Below, piece after piece: positions 1 to 9,901 of a stretch of DNA of 64,000 bases. The notes under the pieces were generated by a model. The model was not told the DNA's origin. It was given only the letters and a program-made list of their open reading frames with translations, and searched no databases. How positions within the stretch are numbered: the first letter of the stretch is position 1; every line of letters begins with the position of its first letter. Origin of the DNA: Flavobacteriales bacterium (GTDB lineage: Bacteria; Bacteroidota; Bacteroidia; Flavobacteriales_F; PHOS-HE28); assembly GCA_020852835.1 (NCBI GenBank), contig JADZAC010000027.1, positions 18,957 to 82,956 of the forward strand, written 5' to 3'. A program made the position numbers and the translations under genes.

Positions 1-14
1 CGCCCCTCGGGCCG

Positions 15-911
15 CTACCGTTCGGTGGTGTAGCGGATGACGTCGATCACCCCGGTATCCTCCTGCCGCGTGATCAGCGCCTTGAGGAAAAGCGTGCCCT
101 CCTCGTACAGGTATTCGGTGTGCCGGGTGGCCGTGCCGTTCTGCAGCACATCGCAGGTGAGCGGGTTGCCCGCCTTGTCATAGGTCCATTTCCAAGTGGT
201 CCGGTTCTCCGAGCCCAGGTCGGGTTGGTCGTGGCGCTCGGCCAGCCGCCCTTGTGCATCGTATTGGAACGCGATCCTGCCGCGCCGCTGCGTGATCAGG
301 TTGCGGCGTTCGATCCGGCGCAGATAGCCCAGGGCATCGCGGCTGAAGGTCTCTTCCTCGTAAGGCCTGCCGCGGTCGTTGAGCCGGGTGCGCCGCCAGG
401 TGGTGTCGTTCACCACGCTGTATTCCAAGCGCTCGTCACTGACCACCGTGGCGCGGCCTTCCACGAAGTGGTAGCGGTCGGTGCCCAGGTTTTCCAGCCG
501 CACGTGCGCTTCGTGCACCACGCGGCCTTCGCCGTCGTAGCCCTTGCGCAGGGCGAAATACCCGTGGAGGTCATTGTGCAGTTCCTGCAGCAGCCGGCCA
601 TCGGCATCGTAACTGTACATCACCGAGGCCGTGTCGAAACCCGTGCCGGGGTGGCCGAAAGAGTTGTTGGCGTAGCCCAGCCGCCCGTCCTGCCCGAAGC
701 GGTAGAGATGGAACCGGTCCTGGGCATGCATGGGCCGGCCGTCGCGTTTCACCCACGAGCGCCCGCTCACCGCCTTCACGCCGTTGCGGGCGATGAACAC
801 CGGGTTGAACTGCACGGGGCGCGGGTCTTCGGCAGCCGGTTCCACCAGCAGCATCTGCGCGGCCAACGGGAATTGCGCCATGCATGCAGCCAGCAATAAC
901 AGGTTCCTCAT
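15..911 (-). CDS. Secreted YD-repeat-like hypothetical protein
   Basis: A 298-residue protein. It starts with a clear signal peptide ([19 protein letters not shown]). The body contains several tyrosine/aspartate-glycine motifs of the Rhs/YD type, such as [33 protein letters not shown] and [10 protein letters not shown], so a beta-rich exported protein of the YD-repeat kind is likely. It lacks the length and the core domains of a true Rhs toxin. The start codon overlaps the stop of the upstream DUF255 gene in an ATGA junction, which implies translational coupling. No catalytic motif or T9SS tail is visible. The function is unknown, and the YD assignment rests only on visible motifs. Confidence 0.75.
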   Translation of the reverse strand: MRNLLLLAACMAQFPLAAQMLLVEPAAEDPRPVQFNPVFIARNGVKAVSGRSWVKRDGRPMHAQDRFHLYRFGQDGRLGYANNSFGHPGTGFDTASVMYSYDADGRLLQELHNDLHGYFALRKGYDGEGRVVHEAHVRLENLGTDRYHFVEGRATVVSDERLEYSVVNDTTWRRTRLNDRGRPYEEETFSRDALGYLRRIERRNLITQRRGRIAFQYDAQGRLAERHDQPDLGSENRTTWKWTYDKAGNPLTCDVLQNGTATRHTEYLYEEGTLFLKALITRQEDTGVIDVIRYTTER

Positions 912-2923
912 TGCATTTGGATCAAGGCGGCAGCCACGCTGCCCACCGGCAGTTGGCACACCTTGTTTTCGCATACAAAGATGGTGGTGGCGCCCACCAC
1001 GCTCCTGCCCGCCAGCAGGGGCAGACTGCTGGTGCCGGTGGTGCCCATGAACAGCCGGCCCGGGATGTAAAGGGCGTTGAACTCGCGCCGGCGCTCCAGG
1101 GCCAGCGGCCCGGTGATGGCGATCTCGTACCAGGGATGCACGTGGTCCATAAGCAGCAGGGCCCAGTTGGAGAAGCTCGAGGGGTGGTCCTTCATGTCGG
1201 CCTTGACGTTGTTGAGCTGTTGGCGGCTGATGGCCAACAGGTGCGGGTCGTCCAGCAGATGCCCCAGTTGGAAGAGGCCCTTGGCCATGCTGGAGTTGGA
1301 AGCAGGAATCACCGTGTCGTACAGCTCGTAGTGGCGGGTGATCAAGGCGGGGTCCAGCTTGCTGGTGAAATGGAACATGCCGCTGGCCGCATCCAGGAAG
1401 TGTTCCAGGGCATAGGCCGCCAATTGCCGGGCCTCGGTGATCCACTGCTCATCGAAGTCGGCCTGGTACAGGTGCAGCAGTGCCTCGATGCAGAAGCCGT
1501 AGTCTTCCAGATAGCCGTTGATCGCCGGCTTGCCTTGGGTGCAGCCGTGCCACAAGCCGCCATCGGGGCGGCGGCAGGTGTCCAGCAGGTGGCGCATGGT
1601 TTGCCGGGCCAGCCGGAGGTGTTCCGGGTCGCCGAAGGCGGCATGGGCATCGCAGAGGCCCGAGACCATCAGGGCGTTCCAGGAGGTCAGCACCTTATGG
1701 TCCAGGCCGGGCCGCGGGCGCTGGTTGCGGGCGGCCAGCAGCTTGGCGTCCACGCGGGCGCGCTTTGCGGCCAGTTCCTCCGGGGCAAGCCCGTGCTTGT
1801 GCGCGAATCCCGCATCATCCATGGTGCGCAGCAGGATGTTGCGCCCTTGTTCCCACAAGCCTTCCTTCCCCACGCGGTAGAGCTCCGTGGCCAAGCCCAG
1901 GTCTTCCCCCAGAACTTCGGCCAGCTGCGCGGCGGTCCACAGGTAGAACAAGCCTTCTTCTCCCTCGCTGTCGGCATCCAGGGCACTGTACCAAGCACCG
2001 TCGGGCGTGTGCATCTCGCGCAGTGCCCAGCCGATGGTGCGCTGCACCACTTCCCGGTATTCTTCCTCGTGGAAGGCTTGGTAGGCGTGGCTGTACAAGG
2101 AGATCAGCTGGGCATTGTCGTACAGCATCTTTTCAAAGTGGGGCACCTTCCAGCCCATGTCGGTGCTGTAGCGCGCAAATCCGCCGCCGACCTGGTCGAA
2201 CAGGCCCCCTTGGGCCATCTTGGCCAGGGTAAGCCGCAGCTGTGCCGCATAGGCCGGGTTGCCGGTGGTGACGGCGTAGCGCAACAGGAATTCGTGGTTG
2301 TTGGGCAAGGGGAATTTCGGTGCTTGCCCGGGCCCGCCCCATACCGTATCGAAGTTGCGGGCAAAGCCTTCGGCAATGCGGTCCACGTCCTTGGTGGTGA
2401 ACACCGGTGGATGCGGATCGGGCGCCAGCAGTTCGCCCTGCTGCAGGCCTGCGTGCAGGCGGGCGCCATGCTCCAGCAGCTTGTCTGGCTCCTTTGCCCA
2501 CAAGTCGGCCAATTGCTCCACCACCCTCATCCACTGCTCCTTGGTGAAGTAGGTGCCGCCGTATACCGGCCTTCCGTCGGGGAGGGTGAAGCAGTTCAGC
2601 GGCCATCCGCCCTTGCGCGTCATCAGTTGCACGGCCGCCATGTACACCTGGTCCACATCGGGCCGTTCCTCGCGGTCCACTTTGATGCACACCAGGTGCG
2701 CGTTCATCAGGGCGGCCACGGCTTCATCCTCAAAGCTCTCGCGCTCCATCACATGGCACCAATGGCAGGTGCTGTAGCCGATGCTCAGCAGCACCAGCTT
2801 GTTTTCCGCCTTGGCCCGGGCAAAGGCTTCTTCGCCCCAGGGTTGCCAGTGCACCGGGTTGTGTGCATGTTGCAGCAGGTAGGGGCTGGTTTCACCGGCC
2901 AATCGGTTGGTGTGGGCGGGCAT
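908..2923 (-). CDS. DUF255 / YyaL-type thioredoxin domain-containing protein
   Basis: A 671-residue protein of the spermatogenesis-associated protein 20 / YyaL family. It opens with the family signature [19 protein letters not shown], then a thioredoxin-fold domain with the redox motif [16 protein letters not shown] (CxxC) and [11 protein letters not shown]. The long C-terminal part is alpha/alpha-toroid (six-hairpin glycosidase-like), with [11 protein letters not shown] and [10 protein letters not shown]. Length and order match the family (about 670-700 residues). The ATG at 2923 is chosen because the conserved N-terminus begins four residues after it, and the longer upstream reading is low-complexity. 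A -7-like TACTTTG lies at about 2999-3005. The family's substrate is not established, and the link to the coupled downstream YD-like gene is unknown. Confidence 0.93.
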   Translation of the reverse strand: MPAHTNRLAGETSPYLLQHAHNPVHWQPWGEEAFARAKAENKLVLLSIGYSTCHWCHVMERESFEDEAVAALMNAHLVCIKVDREERPDVDQVYMAAVQLMTRKGGWPLNCFTLPDGRPVYGGTYFTKEQWMRVVEQLADLWAKEPDKLLEHGARLHAGLQQGELLAPDPHPPVFTTKDVDRIAEGFARNFDTVWGGPGQAPKFPLPNNHEFLLRYAVTTGNPAYAAQLRLTLAKMAQGGLFDQVGGGFARYSTDMGWKVPHFEKMLYDNAQLISLYSHAYQAFHEEEYREVVQRTIGWALREMHTPDGAWYSALDADSEGEEGLFYLWTAAQLAEVLGEDLGLATELYRVGKEGLWEQGRNILLRTMDDAGFAHKHGLAPEELAAKRARVDAKLLAARNQRPRPGLDHKVLTSWNALMVSGLCDAHAAFGDPEHLRLARQTMRHLLDTCRRPDGGLWHGCTQGKPAINGYLEDYGFCIEALLHLYQADFDEQWITEARQLAAYALEHFLDAASGMFHFTSKLDPALITRHYELYDTVIPASNSSMAKGLFQLGHLLDDPHLLAISRQQLNNVKADMKDHPSSFSNWALLLMDHVHPWYEIAITGPLALERRREFNALYIPGRLFMGTTGTSSLPLLAGRSVVGATTIFVCENKVCQLPVGSVAAALIQMQ

Positions 2924-3103
2924 GGTATCTTTCACGGGTGGATGGCCGTGCGGGGCGGGAACGGCGGGCGAACAACACGCGCTGGAACAAGGATGGTGCA
3001 AAGTAGACCGGCATTCGGCGAGCGGAACCCGCGGACGGCAGGGGCTCGTCAACACCACCCCGTTGATCCCGCCGCGCCAGGGCCGCAATGGCCTGTGGCC
3101 TTG

Positions 3104-3601
3104 ATGCTCCTAGGCTTGTTCAGTTTCCTCTTCATTTTCTTCTCCATCGGGCAGGCCACGTTGGTGACCTTTACGGAGTTGTTCCGCTGGTTCGCGCTCT
3201 TTGCCTTCGGGGGCAACCTGCTGCCCCGGCGCTGGTATGCCAAGGGCTTGGTGATGGACGGCATGGAATGGTTCTGGTTCAACTTATTGGCCGTGGGGCC
3301 GTTGGTGGTGGGCGGCTGCTTGGTGGTGAACTACGTGTTCCGCGGCCCGGAAGTGCGGATGCTGGTGCACCAGGGGCAACGCATCGAGCTGCACCGCTAT
3401 TGGCGGGAGCACGGGGCTTTTCCGCCGCATGTGCCCTGGCCTTCGGTGGCGGGCCGAAATCCCGCCGAGGACCGCGCCGCACTGGCCGCGGTACAGCCCG
3501 GTGATGTAGTGTTTGCATGGGCCGAAGGGGCCTTGGGCTACCGGGTGATCACGGCACGCGCCGCACCAATGCTCTTGGAGCCGGCGGGCGGCAGGCGGTA
3601 G
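3104..3601 (+). CDS. Small membrane protein of unknown function
   Basis: A 165-residue protein. It has an N-terminal hydrophobic helix ([20 protein letters not shown]) and a second one ([20 protein letters not shown]). A soluble tail follows, with [13 protein letters not shown] and [18 protein letters not shown] do not recognise a family. The start is uncertain: an in-frame ATG at 2993 would add 37 low-complexity residues that overlap the promoter region of the divergent DUF255 gene, so the ATG directly before the first helix was preferred (GTG 3095 and TTG 3101 are also possible). It converges on the LEA lipoprotein gene, with only 7 bp between the two stops. Confidence 0.7.
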   Translation: MLLGLFSFLFIFFSIGQATLVTFTELFRWFALFAFGGNLLPRRWYAKGLVMDGMEWFWFNLLAVGPLVVGGCLVVNYVFRGPEVRMLVHQGQRIELHRYWREHGAFPPHVPWPSVAGRNPAEDRAALAAVQPGDVVFAWAEGALGYRVITARAAPMLLEPAGGRR

Positions 3602-3608
3602 GACGGTA

Positions 3609-4067
3609 TCAACGCAGCTCCACCTGGTGCTCCACTTCGAACGGAAAACGTTTGCGCAGCCAGCGGGCCCGGCCTTCCACGGTACCCTTGGCGCCCAGTT
3701 TCAGGCTGCCGCTGAGGGCGGAGCCCAGCAACAAGGGGAGCATGTTCTGCCCTGGAGTGAACCGGGTGTGCACCGGTATGGCGTAGTTGGCGGTGCTTAG
3801 CGGGGCCAGCACCACCGCGCTGTCCAGATCGGCCTTCCCGATGGCCACGCCGTTCAGGTACAGGTCCACGTCCGGGTCGGTCACGGTGATGCGGAAGTTG
3901 TTCGGGTTGTTCACGGCCACGGTGATGGTGGCCGAAAGCCCCTGGGCATCCAGCCGGGTGAGCTTCGCCTGTTGCACGCCCAGCAGTTCCACCTCACTGT
4001 AGTTGAGGCAACCGGGCAGGAGCAGCGCCGCGCAAAAGCCGATCAGAATTCTGGAAAGGCCCGCCAT
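3609..4067 (-). CDS. LEA type 2 family lipoprotein
   Basis: A 152-residue lipoprotein. The signal peptide ends in a lipobox (ALLLPGC). A single beta-sandwich WHy/LEA_2 domain follows, recognisable from TITVAVNNPNNFRITVTDPDVDLYL and the later NYAIPVHTRF. Bacterial LEA_2 lipoproteins are membrane-anchored and of unclear role. The ATG lies 4 bp after the stop of the upstream M20 peptidase gene, so the two are probably co-transcribed. Confidence 0.85.
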   Translation of the reverse strand: MAGLSRILIGFCAALLLPGCLNYSEVELLGVQQAKLTRLDAQGLSATITVAVNNPNNFRITVTDPDVDLYLNGVAIGKADLDSAVVLAPLSTANYAIPVHTRFTPGQNMLPLLLGSALSGSLKLGAKGTVEGRARWLRKRFPFEVEHQVELR

Positions 4068-4071
4068 CGGA

Positions 4072-5442
4072 TCACTTGGCCGTTTCAGCGAAATGCCGGA
4101 AGAAGCGCGGTATGGTGCGGATGCCCGCCATGTAGTTGAACACGCCGTAGTGCTCGTTCGGGCTGTGGATGTTGTCACTGTCCAGCCCGAAGCCGAACAG
4201 GATGGTCTTCAGGCCCAACTCTTTCTCGAACAGGGCCACGATGGGGATGCTGCCACCGCCGCGCGTGGGGATGGGCTTCATTCCGAAAGTTTCCTCCATG
4301 GCCTTGCTCGCTGCTTGGTAGGCCGCGCTGTCCGTGGGCGTCACGGCTGCCTCGCCGCCGTGGTGGGGCGTCACCTTCACCTTTACGTAAGGCGGTGCGA
4401 TCTTCTTGAAATGATCCACGAAAAGCTGCGTGATGGCATCGCTTTTCTGGTCGGGTACCAAGCGCATGCTGATCTTGGCGCTGGCCTTGGAGGGCAGCAC
4501 GGTCTTGGCGCCTTCGCCGATGTACCCGCCCCAGATGCCGTTCACGTCCAAGGTGGGCCGGATGCTGGCGCGCTCGGGCGCGGTGTAGCCTTTTTCGCCC
4601 ATCAAGGCATCCACGCCGAGGTCTTTCATGTAGGCCTTTTCATCAAAGGGAGCCTTGGCCAGTTCCGCGCGTTCGGCGGCGCTGAGCTCCCGCACGGCAT
4701 CGTAGAAGCCGGGAATGGTGATGCGCCGGTCCTTGTCGTGCAGGCTGGAAATCAGGTCGCACAACACATTGATGGGGTTGGCCACGGCACCGCCGTACAC
4801 CCCGCTGTGCAGGTCGCGGTTCGGGCCGGTCACCTCCACTTCCAGGTAGCTGAGGCCGCGCAGGCCAGTGTTGATGCTCGGCGTGTCGTTGGCGATCATC
4901 GAGGTGTCGCTGATCAACACTACGTCTGCGGCCAAGCGCTGCTTGTTGGCTTTCACGAAAATGCCGAGGTTGGTGGAGCCCACTTCTTCCTCGCCCTCGA
5001 TCATCACCTTCACGTTGCAGGGCAGGTTGCCGGTCTTCACCATGGCTTCCAAGGCCTTGACGTGCATGTAGAACTGCCCCTTGTCGTCGGCGCTGCCGCG
5101 GGCGTAAATGAGGCCGTCCTTCACCACCGGCTCAAACGGCGGGCTGTCCCACAGCTCCAGCGGGTCGGGCGGCTGCACGTCGTAGTGGCCGTAGACCAGC
5201 ACGGTGGGTTTCCCCGGATCCACCATTTTTTCGCCGTACACAATGGGGTGGCCCGCCGTGGGGCACACCTCCACTTTTTCCAGTCCGGCTTCTGCCATGC
5301 GCTGCCGTACGGCTTCGGCGCAGCGGGCCACATCGGCCTTGTACTTGGGGTCGGCGCTTACGCTGGGGATGCGCAGCAGATCGAGCAGCTCGGAGAGGAA
5401 TCGGTCTTGGTGGGTCTCGATGTGCTGGTCCACGGATGCCAT
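4072..5442 (-). CDS. M20 family dipeptidase (dinuclear zinc metallopeptidase)
   Basis: A 456-residue cytosolic peptidase of the M20/M28 di-zinc superfamily (dipeptidase / CNDP-like). Metal ligands are visible in order: His and Asp in LVYGHYDVQPPDPLELW, Asp in GSADDKGQFYMH, Glu-Glu in EGEEEVGSTNL, and a C-terminal His in NIHSPNEHYGVFNY. The dimerisation domain lies between, around NTGLRGLSYLEVEVTG. Length is typical of the family. The ATG at 5442 gives the usual N-terminus (ASVDQHIETHQDRFLSELLDLLRIPSVS). A perfect -7 box lies 26 nt upstream. It probably hydrolyses dipeptides for amino-acid recycling; exact substrate unknown. Confidence 0.95.
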   Translation of the reverse strand: MASVDQHIETHQDRFLSELLDLLRIPSVSADPKYKADVARCAEAVRQRMAEAGLEKVEVCPTAGHPIVYGEKMVDPGKPTVLVYGHYDVQPPDPLELWDSPPFEPVVKDGLIYARGSADDKGQFYMHVKALEAMVKTGNLPCNVKVMIEGEEEVGSTNLGIFVKANKQRLAADVVLISDTSMIANDTPSINTGLRGLSYLEVEVTGPNRDLHSGVYGGAVANPINVLCDLISSLHDKDRRITIPGFYDAVRELSAAERAELAKAPFDEKAYMKDLGVDALMGEKGYTAPERASIRPTLDVNGIWGGYIGEGAKTVLPSKASAKISMRLVPDQKSDAITQLFVDHFKKIAPPYVKVKVTPHHGGEAAVTPTDSAAYQAASKAMEETFGMKPIPTRGGGSIPIVALFEKELGLKTILFGFGLDSDNIHSPNEHYGVFNYMAGIRTIPRFFRHFAETAK

Positions 5443-5468
5443 AGGATGCAGGATGGGTTTGAAGCGGC

Positions 5469-5476
5469 CAAAGATA
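5469..5476 (-). promoter_or_regulatory. -7 promoter box (TATCTTTG) for the M20 peptidase gene
   Basis: A perfect match to the Bacteroidota -7 consensus TAnnTTTG on the minus strand, 26 nt before the ATG. No convincing -33 element was identified. Confidence 0.5.
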
Positions 5477-5562
5477 GCGGCCCTTCGCGGCGGGTTCCGG
5501 GGAGATTTCGGGGTCCTTGGGCAACCAAAAGGCACGCGGATCGGTCAATGCACCGGGCTGCC

Positions 5563-5570
5563 TACCTTGC
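5563..5570 (+). promoter_or_regulatory. Probable -7 box (TACCTTGC) upstream of the first anchor-L gene
   Basis: A near match to TAnnTTTG located 17 nt before the ATG at 5588, in the divergent intergenic region. One T is missing relative to consensus. Confidence 0.35.
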
Positions 5571-5587
5571 ACCTCATTCCCTCGGTC

Positions 5588-8245
5588 ATGATCCTTCGGT
5601 CAATTCTGCTTGTTGGCACCTTGGCGTCCACGGGCATTTTGCATGCACAGCTTACCGGGAGCAACACCCCTACGCCCGCCCAACTGGTCAACAATATCCT
5701 GCTTGGAGGCGGGGTGACCGCCAGCAACATCACCTATACGGGCGGCCCCGGGGGCAGGGGTTCTTTCAGTGCCCTGGGCACCAACCTCGGCTTGGATTCC
5801 GGCGTGGTGCTCACCACCGGGGTGGTGCCGGCCGTCTTGAACCCGAATGATTGGAACAACGGCCAAAGCAACAATGGCGGTAGCGACAATGACCTGGTGG
5901 CCCTGTCCGGCCAATCGATCAACGACAAGGCGATCCTGGAATTCGATTTCATCCCCACGGGTGATTCATTGAAGTTCCGCTTTGTTTTTGCTTCGATGGA
6001 GTACCCCACGTTCGTGTGCAGCAATTTCAACGATGCATTCGGGTTCTTCATCAGCGGACCTGGGATCACCGGACCTTTCACCAATAATGCAAAGAACATC
6101 GCGTTGGTACCTGGAACCACCGTGCCCATCACGATCAATACGATCAACTCCGGCGTTCCGGGCATGGCCGGCACGGCCTCCACTTGCGCAAACGCCGATC
6201 CCAACTGGCAGGCAAACAGCATTTACTACGTCAACAACAGTTCGGTCGCCACCGTGCTCTTCCCCGGGTTCACAACGGTGATCACCGCGTTGGCCCAGGT
6301 GCAGTGCGGCGAAACCTACCACATCAAGCTGGCCATTGGCAATGGAACCGACAACAGTCTGCAGTCCGCCGTGTTCCTGGAGGCCGGCAGCTTCGCCAGC
6401 ACGGGCCAGGTGATCCCTTCGCTCACCACGGGCATGGGCGGGCTCAACGCCAACGATACCACCATGTTCGAGGGCTGCGGGGTGATCCCCTTCAACTTCC
6501 ACCGCATGGGCGACACCACCAACACCGATACGGTGCACCTGGTGATCGGGGGTACGGCCACGCCCGGCGTGGATTATTTCCCCCCCATCCCTTCGCAGAT
6601 CATCTACCAGCCCGGGGATACGGTGCTCAACTTCCCCCTTACCGTTCCCTACGACCTGGACGGCTTGGAGACCTTGACCATTGAGGTGACCGAGAACATT
6701 GTGTGCAGCGGCATGCAGGTGATCTCCAACTATACCTTCTACATCGACCAATACCCGGACCTGAACCTGGTGACCAACGATGTGAACGGCGTTTGCGAGC
6801 AGGCCTACGATATCGGCCCGATCGTCACCCAAGGCGTCGGCTATTACAGCTACCTCTGGAACACGGGCGATACCACGCCCACGATCCAGGTGCAAGTGGA
6901 CACCACCACCACGTTTTATGTAACGGTGAGCGACACGTGCAGCGTGCCGGCCGTGCTGGACAGCATTGTGGTGAACATACCCGTATACCAGCCCATGTCC
7001 GTCACGGCCGTGCCCGATACGGCCATCCCCTGCTTGGGCAACGCGGACATCAGCGTGGTCGGAACCACGGGCGGCAATGGGGACTACACCTTCACCTGGT
7101 CGCAAGGCGGCCAGTCCGCCGGTGCCGGTCCCACGATCAACGTGCCCGCCAGCGATACCCTCTGGTATGTGGTCACGGCCATGGACGGCTGTTTGCACTC
7201 CGCCACCGATTCGGTACAGGTCACCACGGTGCCCTTGCCGCAGATCGCGATCGATTCCTGGGACAGCCTGGTGTTCTGCATCGGGGATACGGTGGTGCTG
7301 TTCCCGCGGGGCGTTACCGGCGGAAACGGGGTGTATACCTATTCATGGACCAACAGCACGGGCAGTGTGCTCAGCACGGCCGACACCCTGCTGGTGGGCG
7401 TGCCGGACGACTCCACCTACACCTTGCGCGTGCAGGACCAGTGCGGTTACGCCACGGACAGCACCTTTACCACGTTCATTCCGCACTACCCGCCATTCCT
7501 GATCCGCCTCACGCCGGACAGCACCATCTGCGCCGGTGATTCCATCACCCTGCAGGCCCTGATCAGTGGTGGTTCAGGGACTTATACCATCGATTGGCAG
7601 GGATGGAACTGGAGCGACCCCCGCTACACCTATGGCGGTGACCAGGATGCGGCCTTCACCGTGAACGTGCTGGACCACTGCGGGGAGCTGATCAGCGCTT
7701 CCTCCATGGTAACGGTGCAGCACCCCACGGCCAAGATCCTGATCTACAACAAAGGCCAGGATGACTGGCTCTTCCACACCTCCACCTATCCGTACACCGT
7801 GCCGGTGAAGATCTGGGACCTGGGCGACGGCACCATCATAAAGGCCGATTCGATCACGCACAGTTACACGGACCTCAACGATCACTGGGTCACCTTGCAC
7901 ACGGTGAGCGCCGAAGGGTGCAAAGCCATGGACAGCCTGCTGGTCATTCCGCCGGGCACCCTCTTCTTCCCCAACGCCTTTACGCCTGATGGTGACGGGG
8001 TAAATGATACCTTCGGCCCGGTGTACTCCTCCGTGGGCAGGTTCTACCTGGCCATCTTCGACCGCTGGGGGCACTTGGTGTTCGAGACCGAAGACATCAA
8101 CCGGCAGTGGGACGGAAGCGTGATCGGCGGCGGACAGGCCACCACCGGGGTTTACGTGTACACGTATCGCGCAAAGGGGCACTATTACGAAGCCAACGAA
8201 AAATACGGACACGTTACCTTGGTCCGCGGAACGAACGGAAGGTGA
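5588..8245 (+). CDS. Choice-of-anchor L / CHU_C surface protein (T9SS cargo), long paralog
   Basis: An 885-residue exported protein. Order of parts: signal peptide ending in LHAQ; choice-of-anchor L domain (about residues 20-270, with KAILEFDFIPTGDSLKFRFV, FGFFISGPGITGPFTNN and CGETYHIKLAIG); Calx-beta-like segment (VIGGTATPGVDYFPPIPSQI); several Ig/PKD-like repeats with paired cysteines; and a C-terminal gliding-motility-associated (CHU_C) domain beginning LFFPNAFTPDGDGVNDTF and ending WDGSVIGGGQATTGVYVYTY. CHU_C tails direct proteins through T9SS to the cell surface. The next gene is a shorter paralog in the same direction, 14 bp away. Likely an adhesin or matrix protein; the ligand is unknown. 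Confidence 0.9.
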   Translation: MILRSILLVGTLASTGILHAQLTGSNTPTPAQLVNNILLGGGVTASNITYTGGPGGRGSFSALGTNLGLDSGVVLTTGVVPAVLNPNDWNNGQSNNGGSDNDLVALSGQSINDKAILEFDFIPTGDSLKFRFVFASMEYPTFVCSNFNDAFGFFISGPGITGPFTNNAKNIALVPGTTVPITINTINSGVPGMAGTASTCANADPNWQANSIYYVNNSSVATVLFPGFTTVITALAQVQCGETYHIKLAIGNGTDNSLQSAVFLEAGSFASTGQVIPSLTTGMGGLNANDTTMFEGCGVIPFNFHRMGDTTNTDTVHLVIGGTATPGVDYFPPIPSQIIYQPGDTVLNFPLTVPYDLDGLETLTIEVTENIVCSGMQVISNYTFYIDQYPDLNLVTNDVNGVCEQAYDIGPIVTQGVGYYSYLWNTGDTTPTIQVQVDTTTTFYVTVSDTCSVPAVLDSIVVNIPVYQPMSVTAVPDTAIPCLGNADISVVGTTGGNGDYTFTWSQGGQSAGAGPTINVPASDTLWYVVTAMDGCLHSATDSVQVTTVPLPQIAIDSWDSLVFCIGDTVVLFPRGVTGGNGVYTYSWTNSTGSVLSTADTLLVGVPDDSTYTLRVQDQCGYATDSTFTTFIPHYPPFLIRLTPDSTICAGDSITLQALISGGSGTYTIDWQGWNWSDPRYTYGGDQDAAFTVNVLDHCGELISASSMVTVQHPTAKILIYNKGQDDWLFHTSTYPYTVPVKIWDLGDGTIIKADSITHSYTDLNDHWVTLHTVSAEGCKAMDSLLVIPPGTLFFPNAFTPDGDGVNDTFGPVYSSVGRFYLAIFDRWGHLVFETEDINRQWDGSVIGGGQATTGVYVYTYRAKGHYYEANEKYGHVTLVRGTNGR

Positions 8246-8259
8246 TCCAACAAGCAAGC

Positions 8260-9891
8260 ATGATGAACAAGGCATTGGCAGTCATACTGATGGCAACCGG
8301 CGTGCTGCCGGCCATGGCACAGTTGAACATTACTACGACCATGACCCCGCAGCAGCTGGTGCAGAACGTGCTGGTGGGCGGCGGGGTGACCGTGAGCAAT
8401 GTCACCTACAACAGCCTGGTGGTGTCCACCCCGCAGGATGGTACCGGTTCGTTCACCAACGGCAACACCACCAATTTGGGCCTCACTGCCGGGTTGATCC
8501 TCTCCTCCGGGCTGGCCACCTCCGCTGCGGGCAATGCCAGTGATTTTGGAAGCGACATCCTGAGCACGGGTTCCGACCCCGACCTGGTGGACATCACCAC
8601 CCCGGGCAACGACATCAACGACAGGGCCGTGCTGGAGTTTGATTTTATCCCCACCGGCGATTCGCTCAAGTTCAACTATGTCTTCGGTTCGGAAGAATAT
8701 CCGGATTACAATTGCAGCGCGACCTTCAACGACGTGTTCGGCTTCTTCCTGAGCGGCCCAGGCATCACCGGGCCGTATACCAACAATGCCGCCAACATCG
8801 CCTTGGTTCCCGGCACCACCCTGCCGGTGAGCATCGCCAACATCCACGGCTCGGAAGGCTTTGGTTGCCCGCCGGCGAACGAGGCCTATTACGTGAACAA
8901 CAGCGCGGGCACCACCATCGCGCTCAACGGCTTCACCACGGTGCTGCAGGCCCGGGCGGCAGTGATCTGCGGGGAAACCTACCACATCAAACTGGCCATT
9001 GGGGACGCGGGCGACCAAGCGTACAATTCCGCAGTGTTCCTGCAGGCCGGCAGCTTCCAGTCCAACATTCTGCCCACGGTAAGTGCCAGCACCTTTTACG
9101 GCGATGCCACCGCCGCCGAAGGATGCCAGGGCGGCAGGTTCACCATATTCCGGCCTCCGGGCATCGATACCACCTATACCGTAGGTTATTATTTCACGGG
9201 CACTGCCACGCCGGGCGCGGATTTCAACGCTATGCCGGGCACGGCCGTGATCCCCGAAGGACAGGATTCCGTGAACATCCCCTTCGATGCCATCGAGGAC
9301 GGCTTGGCAGAGGGCATTGAAACCGCGCTCATCAATGTGTTCATGGTCAATGCCTGCGGCGATACCATCTCCACCTCGGCCATGATCGCCATTGTGCAGT
9401 ACCCCCAGATCATATTGAGCACCGATACCGCACTGCTGCTCAATTGCGATCAGGATTCCATCCCGTTGTTCGCCAGCGTTTCCGGCGGTTTCGGCAGCGT
9501 GACCATGGCATGGGGCGATACCTTGGAGACCAGCCAGATCTGGGTTTCAGGCATAGAGAACGGTACCTACACCGTGAGCGCCTGGGACCAATGCCCCCAA
9601 ACCGTGACAGCCACCATTGTGGTGGATGCCAATTGTGTGACCGAGGTGGTGATCCCCAACGTGATCACCCCCAACGGTGATGGCGAGAACGACAAGTTCG
9701 TGGTGGAAGGCCTCAAGAACAGGGAAAATGAAGTACAGATCTGGGACCGCTGGGGCAAGGAAGTGTACAAGACCCGCAATTACCAGAACAATTTTTCCGC
9801 CAACTCACTGAGCGACGGCGTGTATTTCTACTGGATCCGCGTGGAGGAGGATGAGTTCACCGGGCACTTGCAGGTGCTAGGGAACAAGTAG
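8260..9891 (+). CDS. Choice-of-anchor L / CHU_C surface protein (T9SS cargo), short paralog
   Basis: A 543-residue exported protein paralogous to its upstream neighbour. It has a signal peptide (MMNKALAVILMATGVLPAMAQ), a choice-of-anchor L domain (VLEFDFIPTGDSLKFNYVFG, FGFFLSGPGITGPYTNN, CGETYHIKLAIGDAGD), a Calx-beta-like segment (YYFTGTATPGADFNAMPGTA), one short Ig-like repeat and a CHU_C tail (VIPNVITPNGDGENDKF then IWDRWGKEVYKT). It differs from the upstream protein mainly by having fewer central Ig/PKD repeats. The tandem arrangement and shared N-termini point to duplication followed by repeat loss or gain. A tandem ATG-ATG start is present; the first was used. Confidence 0.9.
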   Translation: MMNKALAVILMATGVLPAMAQLNITTTMTPQQLVQNVLVGGGVTVSNVTYNSLVVSTPQDGTGSFTNGNTTNLGLTAGLILSSGLATSAAGNASDFGSDILSTGSDPDLVDITTPGNDINDRAVLEFDFIPTGDSLKFNYVFGSEEYPDYNCSATFNDVFGFFLSGPGITGPYTNNAANIALVPGTTLPVSIANIHGSEGFGCPPANEAYYVNNSAGTTIALNGFTTVLQARAAVICGETYHIKLAIGDAGDQAYNSAVFLQAGSFQSNILPTVSASTFYGDATAAEGCQGGRFTIFRPPGIDTTYTVGYYFTGTATPGADFNAMPGTAVIPEGQDSVNIPFDAIEDGLAEGIETALINVFMVNACGDTISTSAMIAIVQYPQIILSTDTALLLNCDQDSIPLFASVSGGFGSVTMAWGDTLETSQIWVSGIENGTYTVSAWDQCPQTVTATIVVDANCVTEVVIPNVITPNGDGENDKFVVEGLKNRENEVQIWDRWGKEVYKTRNYQNNFSANSLSDGVYFYWIRVEEDEFTGHLQVLGNK

Positions 9892-9901
9892 AGGGCGGTG
9901 A

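Noticed and set aside
884..3103. Very long plus-strand open frame opposite the DUF255 gene
   Set aside because: It is the antisense shadow of a high-GC gene; only the last 165 codons (from 3104) lie outside that gene and have membrane-protein character.
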